Source: Candidatus Susulua stagnicola
GTDB lineage: Bacteria > Omnitrophota > Gorgyraeia > Duberdicusellales > 4484-171
Direction: 5' to 3'
Assembly (NCBI GenBank): GCA_030765735.1
Contig: JAVCBZ010000107.1
Span: 1-36,834, forward strand
Length of the DNA: 36,834 bases
In this document: in pieces, positions 6,374-14,785 of the stretch
Position numbering within the stretch: position 1 is the stretch's first letter
Layout of the letters: the number at the start of each line of letters is the position of its first letter
Made by a program: the position numbers and the translations under genes
The notes under the pieces: generated by a model
Database searches by the model: none
Told to the model about the DNA's origin: nothing
Seen by the model: only the letters and a program-made list of their open reading frames with translations

Positions 6374-8041
6374 ATGACTGGAAAAAAATTAGGAAAACTT
6401 TTTAAATTACACTGGCTAAAAATCGTTTTTAGTCTTTTGATTCTTGCCTTTATCTCAGGAGTAATCTTCTTACTTATTATCGGAGTTCAGCAATTCATAG
6501 GTTTAGAGTCATTTTACAAGCGGACTACTTTAGCTAGTATTCCCTTTCAGATGTTTATGGCTATAATTACTGCTATTGCTTTTGCAAGCATATATATGGG
6601 CTTTCATTATTGGTTTATGTTTGGTGGTGGCTTAACTAAAATCGGTCAGAAAAAAATAAAGACTGCTGATGTAAATGTCAAATGGTCTGATGTGGTTGGA
6701 ATGGAGTCATCTAAACGGGAAGTTGCTGAAGTAATAAGTTTGCTTAAAGATCGAGCTCAACTTAAACGTGTTGGTGGAAGAATTATTAAAGGTATACTTA
6801 TGTCAGGACCACCGGGTTGTGGCAAGACTTATTTAGCTAAAGCCCTGGCTACTGAAACTGGTCTCCCCTTTTTAGCAACTGTTGGAAGTGAATTCATGGG
6901 CATGTTTGTAGGTATGGGTGCTGCTCGCCTAAAATCATTATTTAAAGAAGCTAGAGCATTAGCTGACCTTCATGGTGGTTGTCTTATATTTATTGATGAA
7001 ATTGATACCATAGCTCGGCCAAGGGTAGGAATTAGTGGTCTAGGTGGTGGTATGTCATACAATGCTACTGTGAATCAGCTTCTTACTGAAATGGATGGTT
7101 TGCGTCAAACTGAGAATAACATTGTAATTGTTGCTGCTACTAATGTTAATGAAAATGAATTAGATTCAGCTCTTATGCGGGCTGGTCGATTTGATCGTAA
7201 GATTTATGTAAACAAACCTCGACTTAGTGATAGAAAAAAATTATTTGAATATTATTTAGGTAAGGCTCAATCTGATCCTAAAATAGATAGCAACGTTTTG
7301 GCTAAAAGAACCATAGGTTTTTCCCCAGCTGATATTGCCAATATGGTACGTGAAGCATCGTTAATTGTTATTCGTAATAAGTGCGGAAAAATTACTTATA
7401 AAGACCTTTCTGAGGCTTATGACCGGGTAGTATTTGGTTTACAAAGTCAAATTGTTTTAAGTGACAAAGAAAAAAAGTGGACAGCTTACCATGAAGCTGG
7501 TCATGCGATTATTGCTTACCTTACTCATCCTACTGATGATGTTATAAAAGCTTCAATTGTTCCTCGTCGAGGTGCTTTAGGCTATGTTGGCCATAGGCCT
7601 AAGGAAGAAATGTATGCACCATCAAGAGAATGGTTTGTTGCCAACATTAAGACTTCTTTAGGTGGTTATGCGGCTGAGAAAACTAAATTTGGAACTACTA
7701 GCTCAGGTGTAGCCAGTGATTTTAATTCAGCTTTAAAACTTGCCCATAATATGGTTTATCGTTATGGTATGGGTGAAAGTGGTATTTTAGGTAATTTCGA
7801 TGCTTTAGTTTTTGGTCAAACTTCTCTTCTTTCAGAAGACACCAAGAGTAAGATTGATGATGATGTGCAGAAGATATTAAGAAGTTGTCTTAGTGAAGTA
7901 ACTGAGATATTAAATAATGAGAAAGAACTCCTAGAATATTTTGCAAAAGAATTACTTCAGAAGGGTGAACTTGAATATGATGAGATTGTTGAAATATTTA
8001 AAAAGCATGGCAAAGAACGTTCTGAAGATTTTTCTAATTAG
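6374..8041 (+). CDS. ftsH: FtsH-like membrane AAA+ zinc metalloprotease with minimal periplasmic domain
   Basis: A membrane-anchored ATP-dependent protease that extracts and degrades membrane and soluble proteins. Two membrane segments lie at about residues 15-38 and 57-80. The AAA+ module has Walker A GPPGCGKT (145-152), pore loop MFVGMG (about 177-182), Walker B LIFIDEID (204-211) and the second region of homology with the RAGRFDR arginine finger (269-275). The M41 protease domain has HEAGH (373-377) and the third zinc ligand in VASDF (D449). At 555 aa it is shorter than usual FtsH (about 610-650): the stretch between the membrane segments is only about 20 residues instead of about 70, so the periplasmic domain that meets HflKC is missing. 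GGTGAT precedes the ATG closely. The next gene overlaps by 35 bp. Confidence 0.93.
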   Translation: MTGKKLGKLFKLHWLKIVFSLLILAFISGVIFLLIIGVQQFIGLESFYKRTTLASIPFQMFMAIITAIAFASIYMGFHYWFMFGGGLTKIGQKKIKTADVNVKWSDVVGMESSKREVAEVISLLKDRAQLKRVGGRIIKGILMSGPPGCGKTYLAKALATETGLPFLATVGSEFMGMFVGMGAARLKSLFKEARALADLHGGCLIFIDEIDTIARPRVGISGLGGGMSYNATVNQLLTEMDGLRQTENNIVIVAATNVNENELDSALMRAGRFDRKIYVNKPRLSDRKKLFEYYLGKAQSDPKIDSNVLAKRTIGFSPADIANMVREASLIVIRNKCGKITYKDLSEAYDRVVFGLQSQIVLSDKEKKWTAYHEAGHAIIAYLTHPTDDVIKASIVPRRGALGYVGHRPKEEMYAPSREWFVANIKTSLGGYAAEKTKFGTTSSGVASDFNSALKLAHNMVYRYGMGESGILGNFDALVFGQTSLLSEDTKSKIDDDVQKILRSCLSEVTEILNNEKELLEYFAKELLQKGELEYDEIVEIFKKHGKERSEDFSN

Positions 8042-8816
8042 TTTTGTTTTATTTTTTCTTTTATCTTGTACAGTTCCTGCTACCTATTCACGTAAAAACA
8101 TTCAAAAATCATTAAAAGATATTTGTAAAAATGAATTTAACATTGAGGTTAAGGTTAGGTTCTCTGGAGAGACTATTTGGGTTTATGCTCCGCTTGAAGA
8201 ACTTATTGATTCAACTGGTCAGTGGAATAAAGAAGTTCAGGATACACGAGTAAAGATTTTTCTTGCTTTAGGGCGAGTCTTTCTAAGTATGGATAATCCT
8301 CCAAAACTTTATTGTTTATTGGCCTCAGGTATAAAGGGAACTGGTTTGGATACTTATACAATAGGATATATTCCTGATATGATTAAATTTGATTTGGGTT
8401 TTATCTCTTCAGCTGAGCGTGAAAAAAGAATTGCTTTCCTCTCTTTTCCAAACCCCAGTGCTCTTAGCGATGCTAAGGGTGAGCATATACAAGAATATGA
8501 TATATCTATTGGTGAATTCATTTCTTATTTAGTAGGTCAGAATGTTGAAGAAAAATTTCGCTCTTCTCTATTTAATAAAAGCTTTCAATTGAAAAAAATA
8601 TTTGCATATTATCGGAATAATACTTTAAAGGTAAATTTTGATATTAAAAGTATTGAGCCTCAAGAAAATTCAATTAATCCATTTGATGAAGTCAGAAAAA
8701 CTATAAAAGAAATTTTAGATATTTACAATTCCTCTTCTGAGATTACGGAGATAGAAATTAATAATTTCTCAACTGGTAAGGCTAGAGTTTATACCCCAGA
8801 AAATTTAGCCCTTTAA
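8007..8816 (+). CDS. hypothetical lipoprotein overlapping the ftsH-like gene
   Basis: Not recognised as a named family. The ORF track starts at 7941, but ATG at 8007 gives a textbook lipoprotein signal: MAKN, a hydrophobic stretch, and lipobox LLSC with Cys at residue 21. Thr at +2 suggests outer-membrane sorting by proteobacterial rules, which may not apply here. The mature part, about 249 aa, is mixed alpha/beta with no obvious repeats, catalytic motif or extra Cys clusters. It overlaps the 3' end of the ftsH-like gene by 35 bp in another frame, so the two are translationally linked. Given that the protease lacks a periplasmic domain, this lipoprotein is a plausible extracytoplasmic partner, which is inference from position only. 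Confidence 0.8.
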   Translation: MAKNVLKIFLISFVLFFLLSCTVPATYSRKNIQKSLKDICKNEFNIEVKVRFSGETIWVYAPLEELIDSTGQWNKEVQDTRVKIFLALGRVFLSMDNPPKLYCLLASGIKGTGLDTYTIGYIPDMIKFDLGFISSAEREKRIAFLSFPNPSALSDAKGEHIQEYDISIGEFISYLVGQNVEEKFRSSLFNKSFQLKKIFAYYRNNTLKVNFDIKSIEPQENSINPFDEVRKTIKEILDIYNSSSEITEIEINNFSTGKARVYTPENLAL

Positions 8817-8841
8817 TTTAAGTTTAATTTTTAAGTGTTCC

Positions 8842-9456
8842 TTAGGAAATTATTTCGACTTGCCTTCCCCTAACTTTTATTTTTTTATCCAGAATAAGTT
8901 TCAAAGCTTTGGGGTATAATTTATGTTCAAGATTGTGAACTTTTTCTTCAAGTTTTTTTTCGCTCATTCCCTTCTCTATTTTAATAGTTTCTTGTAAGAT
9001 TATTGGTCCGTGATCAATTTCTTCGTCAATGAAATGAATTGTAACCCCGGTTATTTTGCAGCCATACTCATAAGCTCTTCGGATAGCCCCAACACCTTTG
9101 AAGGCTGGCAATAGTGAAGGGTGAATATTTAAAATTTTGTTGTTAAAATTTTTTACAAAGAAAGGAGTAATAAGTTTCATATATCCGGCTAAAATTATAA
9201 GATCAATTTTTTCTTTTTTTAAAATTTCAATTATTTTTTTATCAAAGGCTAATTCAGATTTGAATTTATTAGGATCCACAAAAGTATCTTTTATATTTAA
9301 ATTGTTAGCGCGTTTGCGAACAAAAGAATTTTTTTTATCAGTGATTAAAATTTTTATTTTAGCATTTATTTTTTGTTTAGAGATTGCTTCAACTAGAGCT
9401 TGAAAATTTGTTCCATTCCCTGAGGCTAACACTGCAATATTTTTTTTCTTTACCAT
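8842..9456 (-). CDS. purN: phosphoribosylglycinamide formyltransferase PurN
   Basis: PurN transfers the formyl group of 10-formyl-tetrahydrofolate to glycinamide ribonucleotide, the third step of purine synthesis. The N-terminus has the phosphate-binding VLASGNGTNFQAL (residues 9-21). The catalytic region has NIHPSLLPAFKG, with Asn and His, and the Asp-containing IDHGPIILQ. The length of 204 aa fits the family (about 190-215). It follows rseC by 4 bp on the minus strand and so appears to be the last gene of the rnf transcription unit. It converges with the lipoprotein gene; no good terminator hairpin is visible in the 25-bp gap. Confidence 0.95.
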   Translation of the reverse strand: MVKKKNIAVLASGNGTNFQALVEAISKQKINAKIKILITDKKNSFVRKRANNLNIKDTFVDPNKFKSELAFDKKIIEILKKEKIDLIILAGYMKLITPFFVKNFNNKILNIHPSLLPAFKGVGAIRRAYEYGCKITGVTIHFIDEEIDHGPIILQETIKIEKGMSEKKLEEKVHNLEHKLYPKALKLILDKKIKVRGRQVEIIS

Positions 9457-9460
9457 TAGT

Positions 9461-9853
9461 TTAAATTTTTCGTAAAATCTTTAAATTGAATTTCTTACCA
9501 TTTTTCCTAAGCATTAATTTAACACTTACATAATAGATGCAAATTGCTAATAGAGCAATAGAAAAACTAAAAAGTTCCCCATGGCTTCTAAAGAAAACTA
9601 AGCTTGATACAAAAATCAAGGCTGGCGCAAAAAACATAATTAAGCTGGCTATAAGGGTTTTTTTCTCTTCAATACCAATTTCAACTTTATTGCCTACATC
9701 TAACTTAAGTTGATTATTTTCTAAGGTCAATGTTTCTTTACTCATGCCACAAACATCAGAGAGCTTACAACAGGAGCACATTTCTTTTTTGGTAAATCTT
9801 ACCTTAATCTTATTATCGCAGACTTCAACTATGTCGACTATTTCTTTAAACAT
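9461..9853 (-). CDS. rseC: RseC/MucC-family protein
   Basis: A small membrane protein (130 aa) of the RseC/MucC family, known as a sigma-E regulator in Escherichia coli and as a factor affecting Rnf-dependent SoxR reduction; in many anaerobes it is encoded with rnf genes, as here directly after rnfB. The N-terminal soluble part carries the family cysteines C26, C28, C29 and C35 (CSCCKLSDVC), probably a metal or Fe-S site. Two membrane helices follow at about residues 66-84 and 90-110, then a basic tail. It is separated from rnfB by a perfect short palindrome. A role in assembling or servicing Rnf is inferred from the context. Confidence 0.85.
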   Translation of the reverse strand: MFKEIVDIVEVCDNKIKVRFTKKEMCSCCKLSDVCGMSKETLTLENNQLKLDVGNKVEIGIEEKKTLIASLIMFFAPALIFVSSLVFFRSHGELFSFSIALLAICIYYVSVKLMLRKNGKKFNLKILRKI

Positions 9854-9861
9854 TATTTAAT

Positions 9862-9881
9862 GGACAGGGCAAGCCCTGTCC
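9862..9881. repeat. REP-like palindrome at the rnfB/rseC junction
   Basis: GGACAGGGC and GCCCTGTCC form a perfect 9-bp stem around AA. It begins one base after the rnfB stop codon and lies within the 28-bp gap to rseC. No T-run follows, so it is not a typical terminator; it may stabilise the upstream message or reduce downstream expression. Confidence 0.65.
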
Positions 9882-10688
9882 CTACGATATTTTTATAATA
9901 CATTTTGTTGGACATTTGCTCTTACCTTGCTCTAAACTAGTTGGATCATTTGGCTTATTGTAATTAAGCGTTGAGAGGTTGTCTTTCATTTGATAGGGAG
10001 AATTCTCTATTTTGGTGCATAAACTGCAACTAATACATCCCTTGCTACAAACTTTTTTTACTGCTAGTGCCGTCTCTTTGTTAGCACAAGCAATGTTATA
10101 GACAGGGAGGTTATTTTTAATTGGAACAAGTTCAAATAAGTTTCGAGGACAAGCTTTTAAGCATTTTCCGCAACCAATACATTTTTTAAAATCAACCTGG
10201 ATAGCTTGGTCTTTAAGCTCAAGAGCATTTGTTGGACAAACGTTTATGCAGTCACCAAGAGCTAGACAACCATAAGCACAGTCAATTACCCCACCACTTA
10301 TATTAGCAGAGCGACAGTCATTTGGACCAATATATTTTGATGATGATTTTTTTTCTTTGCTTTTTGCTGAACAATGACAGATAACTACTTGAGCGCTTGA
10401 AGAAACACAACCAGTTAGACCTAGAGCCTCAGCGATTTTTTTATTAACTTCTTCTCCAGCTGGCAAGCATCCTGAGAAGGTGCTACACTCTTTTGTTATA
10501 GTTTCAGCGTAAGCTCGACAACCGCTAAATCCACAAGCACCACAATTTAATCCTGGAAGTAATTCTAATATTTTTGTTACTTGAGGATTCTCTTTTACCT
10601 TTAATTTCTTACTTAATAAAGCTAGAAGTATTGAGAAAGCTAATCCAGTTAAACCTAAGACTATTGTTGGGATTATTATTTTACTCAT
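9882..10688 (-). CDS. rnfB: Rnf complex subunit RnfB, ferredoxin-type iron-sulfur protein
   Basis: RnfB is the entry point for electrons from reduced ferredoxin into the Rnf complex. Residues 5-25 form an N-terminal membrane anchor. A [4Fe-4S] domain follows with C49, C52, C57 and C74 (GLNCGACGFSGC), and then ferredoxin-type clusters at about residues 137-151 (CAYGC...C...CP) and 170-180 (CIGCGKCLKACP). Further cysteines at about 201-224 and near the C-terminus may bind additional clusters. The length of 268 aa is typical. It is the last rnf subunit gene in the order CDGEAB. Its TAG stop is part of a GTAGGGACAGGGC motif belonging to the palindromic repeat downstream. Confidence 0.95.
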   Translation of the reverse strand: MSKIIIPTIVLGLTGLAFSILLALLSKKLKVKENPQVTKILELLPGLNCGACGFSGCRAYAETITKECSTFSGCLPAGEEVNKKIAEALGLTGCVSSSAQVVICHCSAKSKEKKSSSKYIGPNDCRSANISGGVIDCAYGCLALGDCINVCPTNALELKDQAIQVDFKKCIGCGKCLKACPRNLFELVPIKNNLPVYNIACANKETALAVKKVCSKGCISCSLCTKIENSPYQMKDNLSTLNYNKPNDPTSLEQGKSKCPTKCIIKIS

Positions 10689-10690
10689 TT

Positions 10691-11272
10691 TTATGATGAA
10701 ATTAATCCTGAAAACCCCATAAAAATAAGGGCAAGCAGGCCAGCAGTAATTAAAGTTAATGATGCTCCTCTAAATACTTTAGGTATATTAACGTATTGAA
10801 GTTCTTCGCGGATGCCAGCCATAATTAATAGTACTAAAGAAAACCCTAGACCTCCGGAGAAACCAAAAACAACTGCTTCTAAGAATTTATAATTTCTGGT
10901 TACCATAAATAAAGCTGAACCAAGAATTGCACAATTTGTTGTAATTAATGGTAAATATATTCCTAAAGATTGATATAGAGAGCTAGAATATTTTCTTATA
11001 AACATCTCAACAATTTGGACTAATGAGGCGATAACTAAAATAAAAACCACATATTCAAGATAAAATAAACCAAATTTAACCAGAATAAGATTATAAATAA
11101 GCCAACTTATGCTAGTAGCTAAGGTCATTACAAAGGTAACAGCCATGCCCATGCCAAAGGCTGATTCAATTTTACCGGAAACTCCTAGAAAAGGGCAGAT
11201 TCCCAGGAAATAAGAGAGAACCAAATTGTTTATTAAGAGTGTCGAAACAAATATTATAATTAAATCTTGCAT
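10691..11272 (-). CDS. rnfA: Rnf complex membrane subunit RnfA
   Basis: RnfA and RnfE form the membrane core that holds an intramembrane iron-sulfur centre. The protein (193 aa) has six predicted membrane helices and the two expected cysteines, C26 in LGICPFLGVS and C114 in TTNCAILG. The ATG is fixed by the conserved N-terminus (MQDLIIIFVS...NNLVLSYFLG). No ribosome binding site precedes it; the position is filled by a dispersed repeat ending CACAGATTT, so it may depend on re-initiation after rnfE. The rnfB start follows after 2 bp. Confidence 0.95.
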   Translation of the reverse strand: MQDLIIIFVSTLLINNLVLSYFLGICPFLGVSGKIESAFGMGMAVTFVMTLATSISWLIYNLILVKFGLFYLEYVVFILVIASLVQIVEMFIRKYSSSLYQSLGIYLPLITTNCAILGSALFMVTRNYKFLEAVVFGFSGGLGFSLVLLIMAGIREELQYVNIPKVFRGASLTLITAGLLALIFMGFSGLISS

Positions 11273-11308
11273 AAATCTGTGTAATCTGTTTTTTAATCTG
11301 TGTAATCA
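11273..11308. repeat. dispersed GATTACACAGATT-type repeat between rnfE and rnfA
   Basis: On the minus strand the 13-mer GATTACACAGATT occurs twice, separated by a short A-rich spacer, and the second copy runs into the rnfA start codon. I know similar motifs as widespread intergenic repeats in unrelated bacteria. There is no coding content. Confidence 0.6.
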
Positions 11309-11333
11309 GGCATCCTATTTCTTATAGGATGCC
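11309..11333. repeat. hairpin overlapping the rnfE stop codon
   Basis: GGCATCCTAT and ATAGGATGCC form a perfect 10-bp stem with a 5-nt loop. One arm encodes the last residues of RnfE and the loop adjoins its TAG stop. No T-run follows in either direction. It may protect the rnfC-D-G-E portion of the message. Confidence 0.65.
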
Positions 11334-11902
11334 TCGATTTTGTTCATTACAGCCACTAGAAGTCCTAAAACTAAAAATGCTCCAGCTGGGAGAATCATTA
11401 TAATTAAAGGGTTATAATTTGCTGGCATTATCATTATTCCTAAAATGCTTCCAGCTCCAAAAATTTCTCGGATTGAACCTAAAATAAATAATCCCCAGCA
11501 AAAACCAAACCCCATACCTAAAGCATCACTTAGAGAGCTTCTAACATTATTTTTGGAAGCGAATGCTTCACAACGACCAAGAATAATACAATTAACAATA
11601 ATTAATGGAATATAAGGACCTAAGACACGACTAATTTCTGGGAATTGGGCTTTTAAAAATAAATCAACAATTGTAACAAAAGTTGCGATGATTACAGTGT
11701 AAACGGCAATTCGTACTTGGTGAGGAACTATTTTTTTAATTAGTGAAACTACTAATGAGGAAAAAAACAAAACAAAAATTACTGCAAGCCCCATAGAGAT
11801 GCCATTTATTGCTGAGGTAGTTACAGCTAAGGATGGACACATACCAAGGAGTTGACGAAATACCGGGTGATTTTTCCACAGGCCTTTAGTAAAATTTTTC
11901 AT
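11315..11902 (-). CDS. rnfE: Rnf complex membrane subunit RnfE
   Basis: Paralogue of RnfA and second half of the membrane core. It is 195 aa with six predicted membrane helices and the paired cysteines C22 (LLGMCPSLAVT) and C105 (IIVNCIILGRCEAF). The ATG at 11902 follows an A/T-rich leader without a ribosome site. It lies 65 bp after rnfG. Its 3' end is folded into a hairpin (11309-11333) and is followed by a repeat element, so the boundary between the CDGE and AB halves of the operon is marked by non-coding structure. Confidence 0.95.
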   Translation of the reverse strand: MKNFTKGLWKNHPVFRQLLGMCPSLAVTTSAINGISMGLAVIFVLFFSSLVVSLIKKIVPHQVRIAVYTVIIATFVTIVDLFLKAQFPEISRVLGPYIPLIIVNCIILGRCEAFASKNNVRSSLSDALGMGFGFCWGLFILGSIREIFGAGSILGIMIMPANYNPLIIMILPAGAFLVLGLLVAVMNKIEASYKK

Positions 11903-11967
11903 AATAATTATTTTCTATTTTATCTTATTTAATATTGTTTTTATATTTTCTTTTTTATTTTAAAAAA

Positions 11968-12522
11968 CTAATTCTTATTGAGAAGTTCTTTTATTTCTTT
12001 AATACGTTTATTTAAAGTATTTACTACTGCTCGCGAAGAAACCGTTGCTCCGGTAATTGCTTTTATTTGCCCTTCTCTTGGTGTATCGTTTTTTATACAA
12101 GTTATATCTTTGGTTATTGATAAATTTTTAAATTGATTTTTAAAAGGGTTTTTCTGAATTTTTGCACCAAGCCCTGGTGTCTCTAGAGATTCTACAACTT
12201 CAATACCTTTGATATATTCTAAAAGTTTATCAGTGACTACTAACATTTTTATTTTACCTTGATATCCTTGCCCAGAAGCTATAAAACCATAACCGATTAA
12301 GTTCTTGTTTTGATTGGAGAGTTTATATATTGTTTCAGTTACAATAGTTAACTCTTCTACATTTATTGCATCAGGAGCTAACATGGCTAAGGCCTTTTCT
12401 ATTCGTTTTTCTTTATTTATTTCAATTTTTTCATTAGCTAAGCCATAAACAACTGCTAGCAAAAGTCCACAGATAATACAAACTAAAGTTAATACCGAGG
12501 TTATCCTGATGACTTCTTTCAC
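11968..12522 (-). CDS. rnfG: Rnf complex flavoprotein subunit RnfG
   Basis: RnfG carries a covalently bound FMN on the outer side of the membrane and passes electrons within Rnf. The N-terminal membrane helix spans about residues 8-30. ETPGLGA (114-120) is the conserved segment of the FMN-binding domain, and TGATVSS contains the FMN-attachment threonine (T160). The length of 184 aa fits. The start is GTG at 12522, with a strong AAAGGAGGT 8 nt upstream. A flavin transferase (ApbE), required for FMN attachment, is not present in the window. Confidence 0.94.
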   Translation of the reverse strand: MKEVIRITSVLTLVCIICGLLLAVVYGLANEKIEINKEKRIEKALAMLAPDAINVEELTIVTETIYKLSNQNKNLIGYGFIASGQGYQGKIKMLVVTDKLLEYIKGIEVVESLETPGLGAKIQKNPFKNQFKNLSITKDITCIKNDTPREGQIKAITGATVSSRAVVNTLNKRIKEIKELLNKN

Positions 12523-12585
12523 TTTAACAAACCTCCTTTAAGATTTCAATGTAGACCCATAAGCCTTTTTTTAAACTAGTTGGGT

Positions 12586-13512
12586 TCATGTTCCAAATCT
12601 CCTTGGTTTGGTGTAGCGATTAATCAAAGGTGTTAAGGCATTCATAAAAAGAATTGAATACATGACTCCTTCAGGTAATCCGCCAAAATATCTTATTATC
12701 ATTATTAGTATTCCACAACCAATACCAAAGATGTATCTCCCTTTTTTAGTGGTTGGGGTGGTGACTGGATCAGTAGCCATAAAAAAAGCTCCTAATAGTA
12801 AGCCACCACTGAATAGATGAAACCAAATTGAACCCCAGCTAGGATTAATTAAATATAGAATAATTGAACTTATAGTTGTGGTAAGCAATAAACTTAAAGG
12901 GATGCGCCAGCCAGCAACTTTTCGTATTAGAAGATATAGACCTCCGATTATTAAACAAATTGCTGAAGTTTCACCTAAACTTCCAGAAACTTTACCAAAA
13001 AATAAACTTGAATTGGGTGTAATTACTTGGCTAAATTTTCTTAAAATTAGTGGAGTAGCTGAACTTATGGCATCAACTGAATTTGGTTTTATAAAAGTAG
13101 TAAGCATTTTGGGGTAAGCCGCCATAAGAAAAGCTCTGCCGATTAAGGCTGGATTAAAAATATTTGCCCCTAGACCACCAAAAATATGTTTTCCAATACT
13201 AATAGCAACTATAGAGCCTAAGCTAGCTGCATACCAGGTTACTGAAGGTGGAAGGGTAAGAGCTAGCAATAAGCCAGTTACTGCAGCACTATAATCATTT
13301 AGGGTGGAAGGCTTTTTACGCAAGAGTAAAATGATTCTTTCAGTTATCAGTGCAGTGAATGTACAATTTGCAATTAGCAGAACAGCTCTGATTCCAAAGA
13401 AATAAATTGAAGCGATTACTGCTGGTAGTAGGGCGATCATCACTTGTTTCATTAGGTAAGATGTACTTAACCTTGATTTTAAGTGAGGCGGGCTACTTAT
13501 TATTAATGACAT
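12586..13512 (-). CDS. rnfD: Rnf complex membrane flavoprotein subunit RnfD
   Basis: RnfD is the large membrane subunit, with a second covalent FMN and a likely role in ion translocation. It is 308 aa with about nine to ten membrane helices. The FMN site is SSATP (T153), and GGLGANIFNPALIGRAFLM (about 112-130) is the strongly conserved segment. The gene overlaps the 3' end of rnfC by 20 bp, showing translational coupling. Its 63-bp gap to rnfG holds the strong ribosome site of rnfG. Confidence 0.95.
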   Translation of the reverse strand: MSLIISSPPHLKSRLSTSYLMKQVMIALLPAVIASIYFFGIRAVLLIANCTFTALITERIILLLRKKPSTLNDYSAAVTGLLLALTLPPSVTWYAASLGSIVAISIGKHIFGGLGANIFNPALIGRAFLMAAYPKMLTTFIKPNSVDAISSATPLILRKFSQVITPNSSLFFGKVSGSLGETSAICLIIGGLYLLIRKVAGWRIPLSLLLTTTISSIILYLINPSWGSIWFHLFSGGLLLGAFFMATDPVTTPTTKKGRYIFGIGCGILIMIIRYFGGLPEGVMYSILFMNALTPLINRYTKPRRFGT

Positions 13513-14785
13513 AATTTTTTCCTGTTTTTATATAATGGACAATAGGTATTTTTGCCGGACAACCATAAGTACAACAACCACATTCAATACAGTCGGTAAT
13601 ATTAAATTCAGCCAAAGATGAGTAATTATTTTTTTTAATTCGTTTTACATATTCTAAAGGAAGAAGATTCATTGGGCAAGTGTCAACGCAGCGGTTACAG
13701 CGTAGACAAGGCTCCTCTTTGGCGCTATCAATTCCATCAGCTAGGAATAGAAAACCACCAGCATTCTTAAGTATTGGATAATCTAAGCTGTCGAGTGCAA
13801 TACCCATCATCGGTCCACCACAGATTATTTTTTTAGGATCTTTCCTAAATTCTAGAATTTTTTTATCAATTAACTCTTTCAAAGTTGTTCCGATTTTTAC
13901 CCAAATATTCCTTGGAGTTACTAATCCATCACCACAGAAGCTAACTAATCTTTCAATTAGAGGTTTATCAAGATAAATGGCTTGATAAATTGCAAAACAA
14001 GTGGCAACATTATGAACCAAACAACCAACATCAAGTGGTAATTTTCTAGGAGGAATTTTTTTCTTGGTTATTAGTTGAATAAGTTGTTTTTCTCCTCCTT
14101 GTGGGTAAGCAGTATTTAAGACAAAAGAGTGTATCGGAGGTAATTCAATTTTATTTGTACTGATGAAAAGATTTATTTTTTTTATTGCTTCGGGTTTATT
14201 CTCTTCAATCGCAAAGATTACTTCTTTAGGGTTAATCAATTTACAGATTAATTTAATTCCCATAAATATTTCTTTCATCTTCTCTATCATTAAGCGGTAA
14301 TCACAGGCCAGATATGGCTCACATTCACAACCGTTGATTATCAAAGTATCAATTTTCTTGGGCGGGTTTAACTTTACATGAGTTGGGAAAGCAGCTCCGC
14401 CCATACCAACTATTCCATGATTAGCAATAGTTTCTAATATTTTTTCTTTACTTAAAGATTCAATATCTTTATTATCACGGGGTAAGTATTCTTTTTCTTC
14501 ATCTTGGCATTGAATAATAATTGCTGGGGATTTTTTTAAAGTTGGGTGATACCAATTGGCGATATCAATAATCTTTCCTTTTTTTGGGGCATGCAATTGA
14601 GAGGAAATCAACCCTCGAGCATTAGCAATCACATCTCCTTGATCAACTATGTCACCTTTCTTAACACAAGGCAGTGAAGGGGCTCCAGTATGTTGAGCTA
14701 AGGGAAGATAAAGTTTAGAGGGGCTAAGAAACTTTTCACTAACTAAGTTATGCTGAGGTTCTTTATGCTCTGGTACTTTAATCAT
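13493..14785 (-). CDS. rnfC: Rnf complex NADH-side subunit RnfC
   Basis: RnfC is the peripheral NAD(H)- and FMN-binding subunit with two [4Fe-4S] clusters. The N-terminal biotin-carrier-like region covers about residues 25-100. GMGGAAFP (127-134) is the flavin/nucleotide-binding glycine motif, and NGCECEPYLACDYRLM (151-166) is a family hallmark. The cluster cysteines are C360, C363, C366 and C370 and then C399, C402, C405 and C409. The length of 430 aa matches the anaerobe-type RnfC without the long C-terminal repeat extension seen in proteobacteria. It is the first rnf gene in the order CDGEAB and overlaps the upstream MFS gene by 8 bp. Confidence 0.96.
   Translation of the reverse strand: MIKVPEHKEPQHNLVSEKFLSPSKLYLPLAQHTGAPSLPCVKKGDIVDQGDVIANARGLISSQLHAPKKGKIIDIANWYHPTLKKSPAIIIQCQDEEKEYLPRDNKDIESLSKEKILETIANHGIVGMGGAAFPTHVKLNPPKKIDTLIINGCECEPYLACDYRLMIEKMKEIFMGIKLICKLINPKEVIFAIEENKPEAIKKINLFISTNKIELPPIHSFVLNTAYPQGGEKQLIQLITKKKIPPRKLPLDVGCLVHNVATCFAIYQAIYLDKPLIERLVSFCGDGLVTPRNIWVKIGTTLKELIDKKILEFRKDPKKIICGGPMMGIALDSLDYPILKNAGGFLFLADGIDSAKEEPCLRCNRCVDTCPMNLLPLEYVKRIKKNNYSSLAEFNITDCIECGCCTYGCPAKIPIVHYIKTGKNYVINNK

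Noticed and set aside
7941-8006. 22-residue N-terminal extension of the lipoprotein in the ORF track
   Set aside because: The extension would bury the lipoprotein signal; ATG 8007 gives a standard signal peptide and lipobox.
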